A DNA stretch of 11,800 nt, taken from positions 1 through 11,800 of the forward strand of contig CAJUDT010000074.1 in the NCBI GenBank assembly GCA_910585415.1. The letters run 5' to 3'. Shown in pieces: positions 7,245 through 11,800 of the stretch. A model generated the notes under the pieces. The model did not search any database and was not told where the DNA came from. It saw nothing but the letters and a program-made list of their open reading frames with translations. Every line of letters begins with the position of its first letter. The stretch's first letter is position 1. A program made the position numbers and the translations under genes. This stretch comes from an uncultured Flavonifractor sp. GTDB taxonomy: Bacteria; Bacillota; Clostridia; Oscillospirales; Oscillospiraceae.

Positions 7245-7715
7245 ATGACCGACCACAGCCGGCTGGAATTTCTGGTCAACACCTATGAGGACACCCTGTA
7301 CCGCGCCGCCCTGGCCATCCTGGGGGATGTCTGCGAGGCGGAGGACGCGGTACAGGACGCCTTCCTCCGCTGCTGGGAGAAGGCCCCGGAATTTGACAGC
7401 CCCGAGCACGCCAAGGCCTGGCTGCTGCGGGTGCTGGTCAACGGGTGCAGGAGCCGCCTGCGTTCCCCCTGGCGGCGGCGGACGGTCCCGCTGCTGGAGT
7501 CCTATCCCGCGGCGGACCCGGAGGAACGGGGGACCCTGGAGGCCATACAGGCCCTCCCCGCCAAGGAGCGGGCGGTTCTCCACCTCTATTACTATGAGGG
7601 CTACAAGACCGCTGAAATCGCCCGGCTGACCGGGGAGCGGGAGGGTACCGTCCGTTCCCGCCTGAGCCGGGCCAGAGGAAAGCTGAAAGACCTGCTGAAA
7701 GGAGAGTTCCAATGA
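7245..7715 (+). CDS. ECF-family RNA polymerase sigma factor (sigma-70 type)
   Basis: A 156-aa alternative sigma factor. Residues about 12–75 are region 2, with the core-binding and -10-recognition helices (EDAVQDAFLRCWEKAPEF, then WLLRVLVNGCRSRLR). Residues about 99–150 are region 4 with the helix-turn-helix that reads the -35 box: LPAKERAVLHLYYYEGYKTA then GTVRSRLSRARGKLK. There is no region 1.1 or 3, as expected for an ECF factor. AAGGGAGG lies 9 bases before the ATG. The stop overlaps the next gene by four bases (ATGA), the usual coupling of a sigma with its anti-sigma. The upstream ECF-type promoter suggests positive autoregulation. The inducing signal cannot be read from the sequence. 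Confidence 0.95.
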   Translation: MTDHSRLEFLVNTYEDTLYRAALAILGDVCEAEDAVQDAFLRCWEKAPEFDSPEHAKAWLLRVLVNGCRSRLRSPWRRRTVPLLESYPAADPEERGTLEAIQALPAKERAVLHLYYYEGYKTAEIARLTGEREGTVRSRLSRARGKLKDLLKGEFQ

Positions 7716-9139
7716 ATAACCACTATCGTACCTATATGGACCGCATCCACACACCGGCGGAGCTCCACGACGCGCTGACGGCGGGAAAGCCCCCCTCCCG
7801 CCAGCCGTCCCGGGTGCTGCGGTTTGTCCCGGCGGCGGCGTGCTGCGCCCTGGTGTTGGCGGGATGCCTGTGGGGCGTCCGGCTGGCCTCCGGATTCCCG
7901 GGGCCGGGGGTGGAGCCCGTAGCGGCGGGGACCCCCGCTCCGGCGGAGAACACCGTATCCGGCAGTCCGGGCGGAACGCAGACAGAATCCTCCGTGCCCG
8001 GCACGCCGGCGCCCGCGTCTCGGGACCCGGGGGCCTTTACCCTCTTGGTAGAGGACCCCTCCGACGGACAGCCCCATGGAGATTTTCCCCTGCCAGGGGT
8101 GGAATTTAACCAGTGCTCCACCGGCGGTATGGTTCTGGACTACGCCCTGGGGAACGGGAACCAGACCACCGTCCGCCTGACGGCGGCGGACATGAGCCGC
8201 GCCCTGGGGGGAGGGGAGAGCGGAGATGTGCCCTGGACCCTCTCCTGGGCGGGGTTTTCCCTCATGGGGTTTGCGGAGTTCGACGAGGATGAGAACCTGC
8301 TGCGGGCGGTGATTTCCGGCCAGCGGGAGAAAACCACCATCGGCCTCACCCTGACCCCCGGGCGTCTCCCCCCTGTGGACGTGCTTTACCCCGAGGCGGT
8401 GGAACAGGACTACCCCCTCAACGGCGCGCCGGTGAAGGCATATTTCGTCGATTTGGAGAACGGCGAGTACCTCTACCAGGCCGAGGCCATGAGCGGGGAT
8501 ACCGGCGTCCGCCTGGACGTGACCGGCCCTGACCAGGAGGAAGCCGCCCATCTGGTTCTGTGCTTCCTGCGCGCGGCGGCGGGGCAGGGGGCCTTTACCA
8601 CCGAGGGGCTGGCCCTCACCCCCGATTCCGCCGTCAGCCGGGTGGACCTGGTAGTGGGCTTGGAGGAAGCCAAGGCCGACGAGCTGGGCCGCTATGTGCC
8701 CCGGTATGTGCCGGAGGGGTTTGTTTACGGGTCCGGCGGCATCCACACCGCGTGGAACGAGAGCGGGTACCAGACCATAAAGACCCTGGCGGCCAGCTGG
8801 AACCACGGGTATTCCTATGTGGATTTGGTTGTCCACCAGTCCACCGAGAGGCGCTCCAATTTTGTCCTTGCACCGGAGGAGCCGGGGATTGCGGCCGGTG
8901 GGGTCACCGCCGGGGTGCTGGAGGACATCGGGACCTATGTGGACGGCGATAAGGGGGACGTGCCCGGCTGGCGCTTCCGCTTCGCGGTGGACTACGGCTG
9001 GGAGGACGGCTCGTTTACCATCGTGACCTACTCCATCAAGGGCCTCTCCCCCCAGGAGGCCGCGCTTGTGGTGAACAGCTGCCCGTACGGCATGTGCCGC
9101 CTGCCCCCGGCCCCCACCCCCAGCGCTGCGGCAGAATAA
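7712..9139 (+). CDS. Single-pass membrane protein, probable anti-sigma factor with extracellular domain
   Basis: A 475-aa protein coupled to the sigma gene by an ATGA overlap, with AAAGGAG in front. Residues 1–36 are a short cytoplasmic tail (the sigma-binding part if it is an anti-sigma). Residues about 37–59 (RFVPAAACCALVLAGCLWGV) form one membrane helix, and about 60–108 are a Pro/Gly/Thr/Ser-rich flexible linker. The rest is extracellular. In the region about 320–460, YVPRYVPEGFVYGSGG resembles the PEGF/PEGY segments seen in DUF4367-like domains of clostridial sigma-operon proteins; this assignment is from memory and is uncertain. No zinc-binding HXXXCXXC anti-sigma motif is present. Its position argues for control of the sigma, and the outer domain could sense an envelope signal. 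It ends before a strong hairpin. Confidence 0.85.
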   Translation: MNNHYRTYMDRIHTPAELHDALTAGKPPSRQPSRVLRFVPAAACCALVLAGCLWGVRLASGFPGPGVEPVAAGTPAPAENTVSGSPGGTQTESSVPGTPAPASRDPGAFTLLVEDPSDGQPHGDFPLPGVEFNQCSTGGMVLDYALGNGNQTTVRLTAADMSRALGGGESGDVPWTLSWAGFSLMGFAEFDEDENLLRAVISGQREKTTIGLTLTPGRLPPVDVLYPEAVEQDYPLNGAPVKAYFVDLENGEYLYQAEAMSGDTGVRLDVTGPDQEEAAHLVLCFLRAAAGQGAFTTEGLALTPDSAVSRVDLVVGLEEAKADELGRYVPRYVPEGFVYGSGGIHTAWNESGYQTIKTLAASWNHGYSYVDLVVHQSTERRSNFVLAPEEPGIAAGGVTAGVLEDIGTYVDGDKGDVPGWRFRFAVDYGWEDGSFTIVTYSIKGLSPQEAALVVNSCPYGMCRLPPAPTPSAAAE

Positions 9140-9151
9140 ACCAGCCCTGTT

Positions 9152-9194
9152 TTTTCTGTCCCCGCCGCCCGTTTCCGGCGGGGACAGAAAATTT
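9152..9194 (+). terminator. Hairpin terminator of the ECF operon
   Basis: A 16-bp perfect stem: 9152–9167 (core CTGTCCCCGCCG) pairs with 9176–9191 (CGGCGGGGACAG), with an 8-base loop. The T run before and the A run after are part of the stem. The downstream U tract is short (TTT), so termination may be incomplete on the plus strand. Confidence 0.7.
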
Positions 9195-9216
9195 CTCCGC
9201 AGAAGGAGAAAAACGG

Positions 9217-9245
9217 TTGACAAGCCGCCGGGATTATGGTATCAT
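9217..9245 (+). promoter_or_regulatory. Promoter of the tRNA operon
   Basis: TTGACA (9217–9222), 17 bases, TATCAT (9240–9245), with a TG one base before the -10 box. This is a near-consensus, extended -10 sigma-A promoter. Transcription would begin near 9252, about 20 bases before tRNA-Gly. Confidence 0.85.
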
Positions 9246-9271
9246 ACCAAAGCTGACATTTTCTTGCCCAT

Positions 9272-9345
9272 GCGGGTGTAGTTCAATGGTAGAATCCCAG
9301 CCTTCCAAGCTGGTCGCGTGGGTTCGATTCCCATCACCCGCTCCA
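9272..9345 (+). tRNA. tRNA-Gly (anticodon UCC)
   Basis: A full cloverleaf: acceptor GCGGGTG/CACCCGC, D-arm from GTTC, anticodon stem CCAGC/GCTGG with loop CTTCCAA (anticodon TCC at 9304–9306) and a T-arm with GGTTCGATTCC. Discriminator T and genome-encoded CCA (9343–9345) are present. First tRNA after the promoter. Confidence 0.97.
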
Positions 9346-9348
9346 GAC

Positions 9349-9411
<63 letters not shown>

Positions 9412-9425
<14 letters not shown>

Positions 9426-9904
9426 CGCTTTACTTTTAAGTGTTGGCGTTAGCAAGTGGGGGATTTCGGTCGAAGCCTCTTACGCGAATCGGACGTGCCT
9501 GCGGCGCGTCCTCTTCGGGAGGGACTTTGGCCGGAGAACGTGCCGCCGGCACGTTCTCTGATCGGTCAAACTCCAGGCGTGCCACGCTTTACCTTTAAGT
9601 GTTGGCGTTAGCAAGTGGGGGATTTTAGTTGAAGCCTCTTACGCGAATCGGACGTGCCTGCGGCACGCCCTCTTCGGGAGGGACTTTGACCGGAGAACGT
9701 GCCACCGGCACGTCCTCTGACCGGCCAAACTCCAGGCGTGCCACGCTTTTGGTTTTTAGCGTTGGCGTTAGCAAGTGGGGGATTTCGGTCGAAGCCTCTT
9801 ACGCGAATCGGACGTGCCTGCGGCGCGTCCTCTTCGGGAGGGACTTTGGCCGGAGAACGTGCCACCGGCACGTCCTCTGATCGGCCAAACTCCAGGCGTG
9901 CCAC
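9412..9904 (+). repeat. Tandem 159/160-bp repeats, each starting with the tRNA-Arg 3' end (3.1 copies)
   Basis: Unit 1 is 9412–9570 (159 bp), unit 2 is 9571–9729 (159 bp), unit 3 is 9730–9889 (160 bp), and a fourth copy stops after 15 bases at 9890–9904. All four start CTCCAGGCGTGCCAC, of which the first 14 bases are the 3' end of tRNA-Arg including CCA. Units 1 and 2 differ at about 11 positions by eye (about 93% identity), so the copies have aged unevenly while the tRNA-derived start is unchanged. Each unit contains a 9-bp hairpin GGACGTGCC/GGCGCGTCC (9491–9511 in unit 1), a TTCG-containing hairpin just after it, and a long hairpin ending the unit (9526–9570 in unit 1). The array lies between tRNA-Arg and tRNA-His inside the presumed operon, so it should be transcribed. 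No convincing protein gene was seen in it. Confidence 0.95.
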
Positions 9905-9928
9905 TTTGTTTTTTCCCATAGAGCCAAA

Positions 9929-9942
9929 CCGTAGGCGCACCA
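9929..9942 (+). other. Possible degenerate tRNA 3'-end remnant
   Basis: CCGTAGGCGCACCA just after the repeat array resembles a tRNA acceptor end with CCA and matches the repeated tRNA-Arg tail at 9 of 14 positions. There is no tRNA body upstream of it. The 9905–9949 stretch otherwise holds only a T-rich run and the spacer before tRNA-His. Weak evidence. Confidence 0.3.
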
Positions 9943-9949
9943 GTTCCAT

Positions 9950-10026
9950 GGTGGATGTAGTTCAGTTGGTAGAGCATCGGATTGTGGTTCCGAGTGTCGC
10001 GGGTTCGAGTCCCGTCATCCACCCCA
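9950..10026 (+). tRNA. tRNA-His (anticodon GUG)
   Basis: Acceptor GTGGATG/CATCCAC, with the extra 5' G (-1) at 9950 facing C73, the identity mark of tRNA-His. The anticodon stem TCGGA/TCCGA has loop TTGTGGT with anticodon GTG at 9984–9986; the T-arm is GGGTTCGAGTCCC. Encoded CCA at 10024–10026. Confidence 0.97.
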
Positions 10027-10044
10027 TATGTCCGCATGGCGAGA

Positions 10045-10068
10045 GGGCCGGGGCGTCCGCTCCGGCCC
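10045..10068 (+). other. GC-rich hairpin between tRNA-His and tRNA-Gln
   Basis: GGGCCGGGGC (10045–10054) pairs with GCTCCGGCCC (10059–10068), one G·U, with loop GTCC. No T run follows, so it is more likely a processing or spacer hairpin than an efficient terminator. Confidence 0.55.
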
Positions 10069-10090
10069 CTTCGTCTGCAACCTGCTATGT

Positions 10091-10165
10091 TGGGGTGTAG
10101 CCAAGTGGTAAGGCACGGGACTTTGACTCCCGCATTCGCAGGTTCGAGCCCTGCCATCCCAGCCA
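10091..10165 (+). tRNA. tRNA-Gln (anticodon UUG)
   Basis: Acceptor TGGGGTG/CATCCCA (wobble allowed), D-arm GCCAAGTGGTAAGGC, anticodon stem CGGGA/TCCCG with loop CTTTGAC (anticodon TTG at 10123–10125), T-arm GCAGGTTCGAGCCCTGC. Discriminator G and encoded CCA (10163–10165). Confidence 0.97.
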
Positions 10166-10169
10166 CTTC

Positions 10170-10245
10170 GACCCGTTAGCTCAGTCGGCAGAGCACCTGC
10201 CTTTTAAGCAGGGTGTCCGGGGTTCGAATCCCCGACGGGTCACCA
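10170..10245 (+). tRNA. tRNA-Lys (anticodon UUU)
   Basis: Acceptor GACCCGT/ACGGGTC, D-arm GCTCAGTCGGCAGAGC, anticodon stem CCTGC/GCAGG with loop CTTTTAA (anticodon TTT at 10203–10205), T-arm CGGGGTTCGAATCCCCG. Discriminator A and encoded CCA (10243–10245). Last tRNA of the cluster; accessory DNA follows its terminator, so its 3' end is a candidate attachment site. Confidence 0.97.
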
Positions 10246-10285
10246 AAAAACTCCTAGAGCCACAATGGTTCTGGGAGTTTTTGCT
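10246..10285 (+). terminator. Intrinsic terminator of the tRNA operon
   Basis: AAAAACTCCTAGAGCC (10246–10261) pairs over 16 bp, with two G·U pairs, with GGTTCTGGGAGTTTTT (10267–10282). The loop is 5 bases and the T run follows directly. It begins the base after the tRNA-Lys CCA. Confidence 0.9.
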
Positions 10286-10307
10286 TTTGCTGTAAACTCA
10301 GTTTGTT

Positions 10308-10326
10308 AGTAACATGTAAGTAACAT
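10308..10326 (+). repeat. Direct repeat AGTAACAT, 11-bp period (integrase-arm-like)
   Basis: AGTAACAT occurs at 10308–10315 and again at 10319–10326, one helical turn apart, about 60 bases after tRNA-Lys and just before phage-like genes. Closely spaced short direct repeats next to a tRNA 3' end are typical of tyrosine-integrase arm sites at an element end. No integrase gene is visible in the window, so the assignment is tentative. The 10286–10389 gap otherwise holds the terminator of the minus-strand gene. Confidence 0.4.
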
Positions 10327-10349
10327 CAAGCGTTCCTCACATACCTATG

Positions 10350-10385
10350 CAAAACAAGAAACCTGGGGGCAGATACACCCCCAGG
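10350..10385 (-). terminator. Intrinsic terminator of the 114-aa gene
   Basis: On the minus strand CCTGGGGG (10378–10385) pairs with CCCCCAGG (10362–10369) around an 8-base loop and is followed by the T-rich TTTCTTGTTTTG. It lies just past the TAA of the upstream gene. Confidence 0.8.
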
Positions 10386-10389
10386 CCCC

Positions 10390-10734
10390 TTAAAGCCGTT
10401 CCATTTTCCGCATGACGCTATCATAGGTCCTCTGTTTCACCACGCGAAGGGTTTCCATGAGCTCATCCATAACCGCCCAAGCGGAAGCGGCGTCTTTGCC
10501 GACCACGGCGCAGCACTCGGTGTCCGGCAGCAGGCGGCGGGTAAAGCCGTGCTCCCGCAGGTAGGGGCCCCACACAGAGTCGGCATTCGGCATGTCCCCC
10601 AGACGGAAGCCCTGGAGGGCAAGGCCTACATATGTCTCTTCCCAACTCTGCCCCAGGGCCTTTGAGAGTGCGCGGATGGTACAGTCCCCTACGCTCTTCC
10701 CGGTGGGGTTGGCGTTATAATAGGCAAAGCTCAT
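10390..10734 (-). CDS. Phage-type hypothetical protein, GDC-motif papain-like peptidase family, apparently lacking the catalytic His
   Basis: A 114-aa protein starting MSFAYYNANPTGKSVGDCTI. The segment NPTGKSVGDCTIRALSKALG followed by WEETY and GDMPNADSVWGPYL resembles the first half of a small phage/Firmicutes family with a papain-like (C39-type) look, in which the GDC cysteine would be the nucleophile. Longer relatives as I remember them carry a later His and Asp in GH and DTWDSG-type motifs. Here the only His is in REHGF, and the tail is a charged helix ending RKMERL, so this copy is probably catalytically incomplete or fused to another tail. The ATG at 10734 overlaps the stop of the Cys-rich peptide (ATGA). 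A longer in-frame start at 10869 would add 45 low-quality residues and is not favoured. Function is unproven. Confidence 0.7.
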   Translation of the reverse strand: MSFAYYNANPTGKSVGDCTIRALSKALGQSWEETYVGLALQGFRLGDMPNADSVWGPYLREHGFTRRLLPDTECCAVVGKDAASAWAVMDELMETLRVVKQRTYDSVMRKMERL

Positions 10735-10817
10735 CTGCCGCAGTTCGGACAGTTCGGGCAGGTGCACGAGCCCCCGCACGGACAGGTCTTGGCTTCTTGT
10801 TTTTCCTTCTGTTCCAT
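10731..10817 (-). CDS. 28-aa Cys-rich putative metal-binding peptide
   Basis: A tiny ORF with an excellent ribosome site (CAGGAGG, 5 bases before the ATG). It begins with a charged stretch MEQKEKQEAK and continues CPCGGSCTCPNCPNCGR: six cysteines in C-x-C-x3-C-x-C-x2-C-x2-C spacing, suited to binding zinc or another soft metal. Its stop overlaps the start of the 114-aa gene by four bases (ATGA). The downstream start has no good ribosome site of its own, so it probably depends on translation of this peptide. A pure leader-peptide role is the main alternative to a functional peptide. No known family is recognised. Confidence 0.6.
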   Translation of the reverse strand: MEQKEKQEAKTCPCGGSCTCPNCPNCGR

Positions 10818-10822
10818 AACGG

Positions 10823-10903
10823 CCTCCTGAAAAAAAGCAGGAGGACACAGCGGCGCCCATAACAGGCATGGCAGCCTTGCCGCCCAGTCTCTGTGTCCTC
10901 CTT
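10823..10903 (-). promoter_or_regulatory. Leader with terminator-like hairpin and alternative SD-sequestering pairing
   Basis: On the minus strand AGGAGGACACAG (10902–10891) pairs perfectly over 12 bp with CTGTGTCCTCCT (10850–10839) around a 40-base loop, and after GC comes a T7 run: a terminator shape ahead of the Cys-rich gene. The same second arm (CCTCCTG, 10844–10838) can instead pair over 7 bp with CAGGAGG (10829–10823), the ribosome site of that gene. The two pairings exclude each other. No known riboswitch class is recognised. Confidence 0.45.
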
Positions 10904-10920
10904 GAGGATATTTTCGCATA

Positions 10921-10958
10921 AAAAAGGAGAGGGAACCCGTCAAGATTCCCTCTCTTTT
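10921..10958 (-). terminator. Terminator after the antirepressor gene (bidirectional)
   Basis: GAGAGGGAA (10927–10935, plus strand) pairs with TTCCCTCTC (10946–10954), with flanking A and T runs. Read on the minus strand the stem is followed by TTTTTT, immediately past the antirepressor stop. The plus-strand version also ends in TTTT. Confidence 0.8.
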
Positions 10959-10961
10959 CTG

Positions 10962-11477
10962 TCAGTTTTCTGTCACTTTTTCGCCAGCCCCCTCCAATAA
11001 CTGCCGCAGGGCCTCTACGGCCTTGTCATTGTACCGCCACGTGGGGACCTGCTTGGCGCTGTGGGGGGATTTGTCCCAGACCTCCGTCCCATATTCCGGG
11101 GTTTTGAGGCCGTTCTGGTTGGCTACCCGGCCTACCTTGTTCGCGCTGATGCCGCCCAGCATTGCCCCAACCTCGGCGGCGGTGTACGTCCGTTCGCCGG
11201 TGTCCGGCAGGGGCAGGACCTCCCGCCCTGCCAGAGCAGCGCTGGCATAGTGGGCGCACACCTGCTTATAGCTGGAAACCGGGTTCTCTTTGGAAATCTT
11301 CATCCATGCCGACGCCACCCGGGCCCGGCTGTTGTTCAGCTTCGCCTCGGCCAGCGCGGCCTTTGTGCCGTCCACCCCGTAGCCGCCCGTCTTGCGGATG
11401 GTGGGGAGCACTTCGGAGGTCACCCACTTGCGGAACGGCTTGGCCTCCGGCTTGTCCGAGCGAAGAATAACTGTCAT
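10962..11477 (-). CDS. Phage antirepressor (BRO-N/KilA-C type), N-terminus lost to IS insertion
   Basis: The 171-aa reading starts MTVILRSDKPEAKPFRKWVT and continues SEVLPTIRKTGGYG. This is the last third of a BRO-N domain, whose usual form begins about 70–80 residues earlier. Residues about 95–160 (TYTAAEVGAMLGGISANKVG, then NQNGLKTPEYG) form a C-terminal DNA-binding region like those of phage antirepressors. The family role is relief of phage repressor control. The ATG (11475–11477) lies inside the likely terminal sequence of the adjacent IS21-type element, so the start codon appears to be borrowed from the IS. No convincing ribosome site precedes it. Best read as a 5'-truncated, probably non-functional gene. 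A terminator follows the stop. Confidence 0.8.
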   Translation of the reverse strand: MTVILRSDKPEAKPFRKWVTSEVLPTIRKTGGYGVDGTKAALAEAKLNNSRARVASAWMKISKENPVSSYKQVCAHYASAALAGREVLPLPDTGERTYTAAEVGAMLGGISANKVGRVANQNGLKTPEYGTEVWDKSPHSAKQVPTWRYNDKAVEALRQLLEGAGEKVTEN

Positions 11478-11550
11478 CGCCAGTGATAAAATGTAAAAAA
11501 ACGCCGAGGAAAAAATGTAGATTTGTGGCGGAGGTGAAGGGAAAAAGATA

Positions 11551-11590
11551 GACTCCCAATCAGGGCGAGAAAGAGCCCGGAAAGGGAGTC
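11551..11590 (+). promoter_or_regulatory. Nested hairpin covering the istA ribosome site
   Basis: GACTCCC (11551–11557) pairs with GGGAGTC (11584–11590), and inside it GGGC (11563–11566) pairs with GCCC (11575–11578). The GGGAG of the outer arm is the likely ribosome site of istA. Such a fold would limit transposase translation, as seen in other insertion sequences. Confidence 0.5.
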
Positions 11591-11595
11591 AGGAA

Positions 11596-11800
11596 ATGAA
11601 AGGAGCACAGTGGATGGATATCCGAAGCGACAGACAAAAAGGGCTGAGCTATGTGGAGCTGGGACGGAAGTACCACATGGACCCGCGGACGGCAAAGCGG
11701 TACGCGGAGTCGCCGCAGAAGCCGGAGTACACATTAAGCGAACCCAAGCCCACGAAGATGGACCCGTACAAGCAGATCGTGGACGAGTGGCTGGAGGAGG
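11596..11800 (+). CDS. istA: IS21-family transposase IstA, N-terminal fragment
   Basis: The first 68 residues of a DDE transposase that runs off the right edge. The reading MKGAQWMDIRSDRQKGLSYV then ELGRKYHMDPRTAKRYAE is the N-terminal helix-turn-helix typical of IstA, followed by the characteristic linker with SEPKPTKMDPYKQIVDEWLE (the DPYKQ-I-x-WL segment before the second DNA-binding part). The catalytic DDE residues lie beyond the window. GGGAG sits 7 bases before the ATG at 11596; a second in-frame ATG at 11614 is possible. The ATP-dependent helper istB should follow istA. Confidence 0.88.
   Translation, partial: MKGAQWMDIRSDRQKGLSYVELGRKYHMDPRTAKRYAESPQKPEYTLSEPKPTKMDPYKQIVDEWLEE

Larger units (their letters stand above)
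11472..11800 (+). mobile_element. IS21-family insertion sequence, left end (partial)
   Basis: From 11472 the sequence begins TGTCATCGCCAGTGATAAAA. A 17-bp imperfect direct repeat is present: GCCAGTGATAAAATGTA (11479–11495) and GCCGAGGAAAAAATGTA (11503–11519), 13 of 17 matching. IS21 elements have TG ends and repeated subterminal sequences that bind the transposase. The truncated antirepressor on one side and istA on the other support the boundary. The exact first base is inferred; the right end and istB lie outside the window. Confidence 0.7.

Noticed and set aside
7088..7282. 65-residue N-terminal extension of the NYN protein
   Set aside because: It crosses its own promoter, the ECF promoter and the start of the divergent sigma gene; AAGGAGG marks 7087 as the start.
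9608..10166. Open frames in the tandem repeats (for example 9629–9880 plus, 9608–9949 and 9768–10166 minus)
   Set aside because: The 159-bp unit is a multiple of three and GC-rich, so frames stay open by chance. The translations are Arg/Gly-rich, run into tRNA genes and have no ribosome sites. A Tpr-like product as in E. coli is not excluded but is not supported.
10735..10869. 45-residue extension of the 114-aa phage-type protein
   Set aside because: The sequence is not protein-like, overlaps the leader hairpin and the Cys-rich gene, and the family normally begins near the YYNANPTGK segment.
10915..10943. Minus-strand promoter TTGACG-N17-TATGCG before the Cys-rich gene
   Set aside because: The -10 matches only three of six positions and the -35 sits in the loop of a terminator hairpin; too weak to call.

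Overview
The window looks like chromosome from a high-GC gut Clostridia species of the Oscillospiraceae / Flavonifractor–Intestinimonas type. This is inference from the high GC of the genes, strong AGGAGG ribosome sites, CCA-encoding tRNA genes, an ntp-type V-ATPase operon and a clostridial-style ECF sigma operon. No species call is possible from the sequence alone.

Layout. (1) Positions 1–6127, minus strand: most of a V-type (A/V-type, ntp) ATPase operon, transcribed from a well-formed sigma-A-like promoter near 6100. The order is H(G)–I–K–E–C–F–small 48-aa ORF–A. The A gene starts at a TTG and runs off the left edge; B and D are expected beyond it. The K subunit carries the full set of residues that form the Na+ site in Enterococcus hirae NtpK, so a sodium-translocating enzyme is likely. 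(2) 6236–7087, minus: a NYN-domain putative RNase with a C-terminal OST-HTH/LOTUS-like domain. (3) 7183–9194, plus and divergent: an ECF sigma factor with its own ECF-type promoter, translationally coupled to a single-pass membrane protein that is probably its anti-sigma or sensor partner, then a strong hairpin. (4) 9217–10285, plus: a tRNA operon, Gly(UCC)–Arg(UCU)–[159-bp tandem repeats]–His(GUG)–Gln(UUG)–Lys(UUU), with its own promoter and an intrinsic terminator. (5) 10286–11800: lower-GC accessory DNA next to tRNA-Lys. It holds integrase-arm-like direct repeats, a two-gene minus-strand unit (a 28-aa Cys-rich peptide coupled to a 114-aa phage-type protein), a BRO-family antirepressor missing its N-terminus, and the left end of an IS21-family element with the start of istA.

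The most unusual structure is at 9412–9904: about 3.1 tandem copies of a 159/160-bp unit, each beginning with an exact copy of the last 14 bases of the upstream tRNA-Arg gene (CTCCAGGCGTGCCA) and each able to fold into strong hairpins. The architecture closely parallels the E. coli tyrT repeats (178-bp units carrying the tRNA-Tyr 3' end, source of rtT RNA), but with a different tRNA and what appears to be an unrelated interior. The second point of interest is the IS21 insertion that decapitates the antirepressor gene and seems to give it a new ATG from the IS end.
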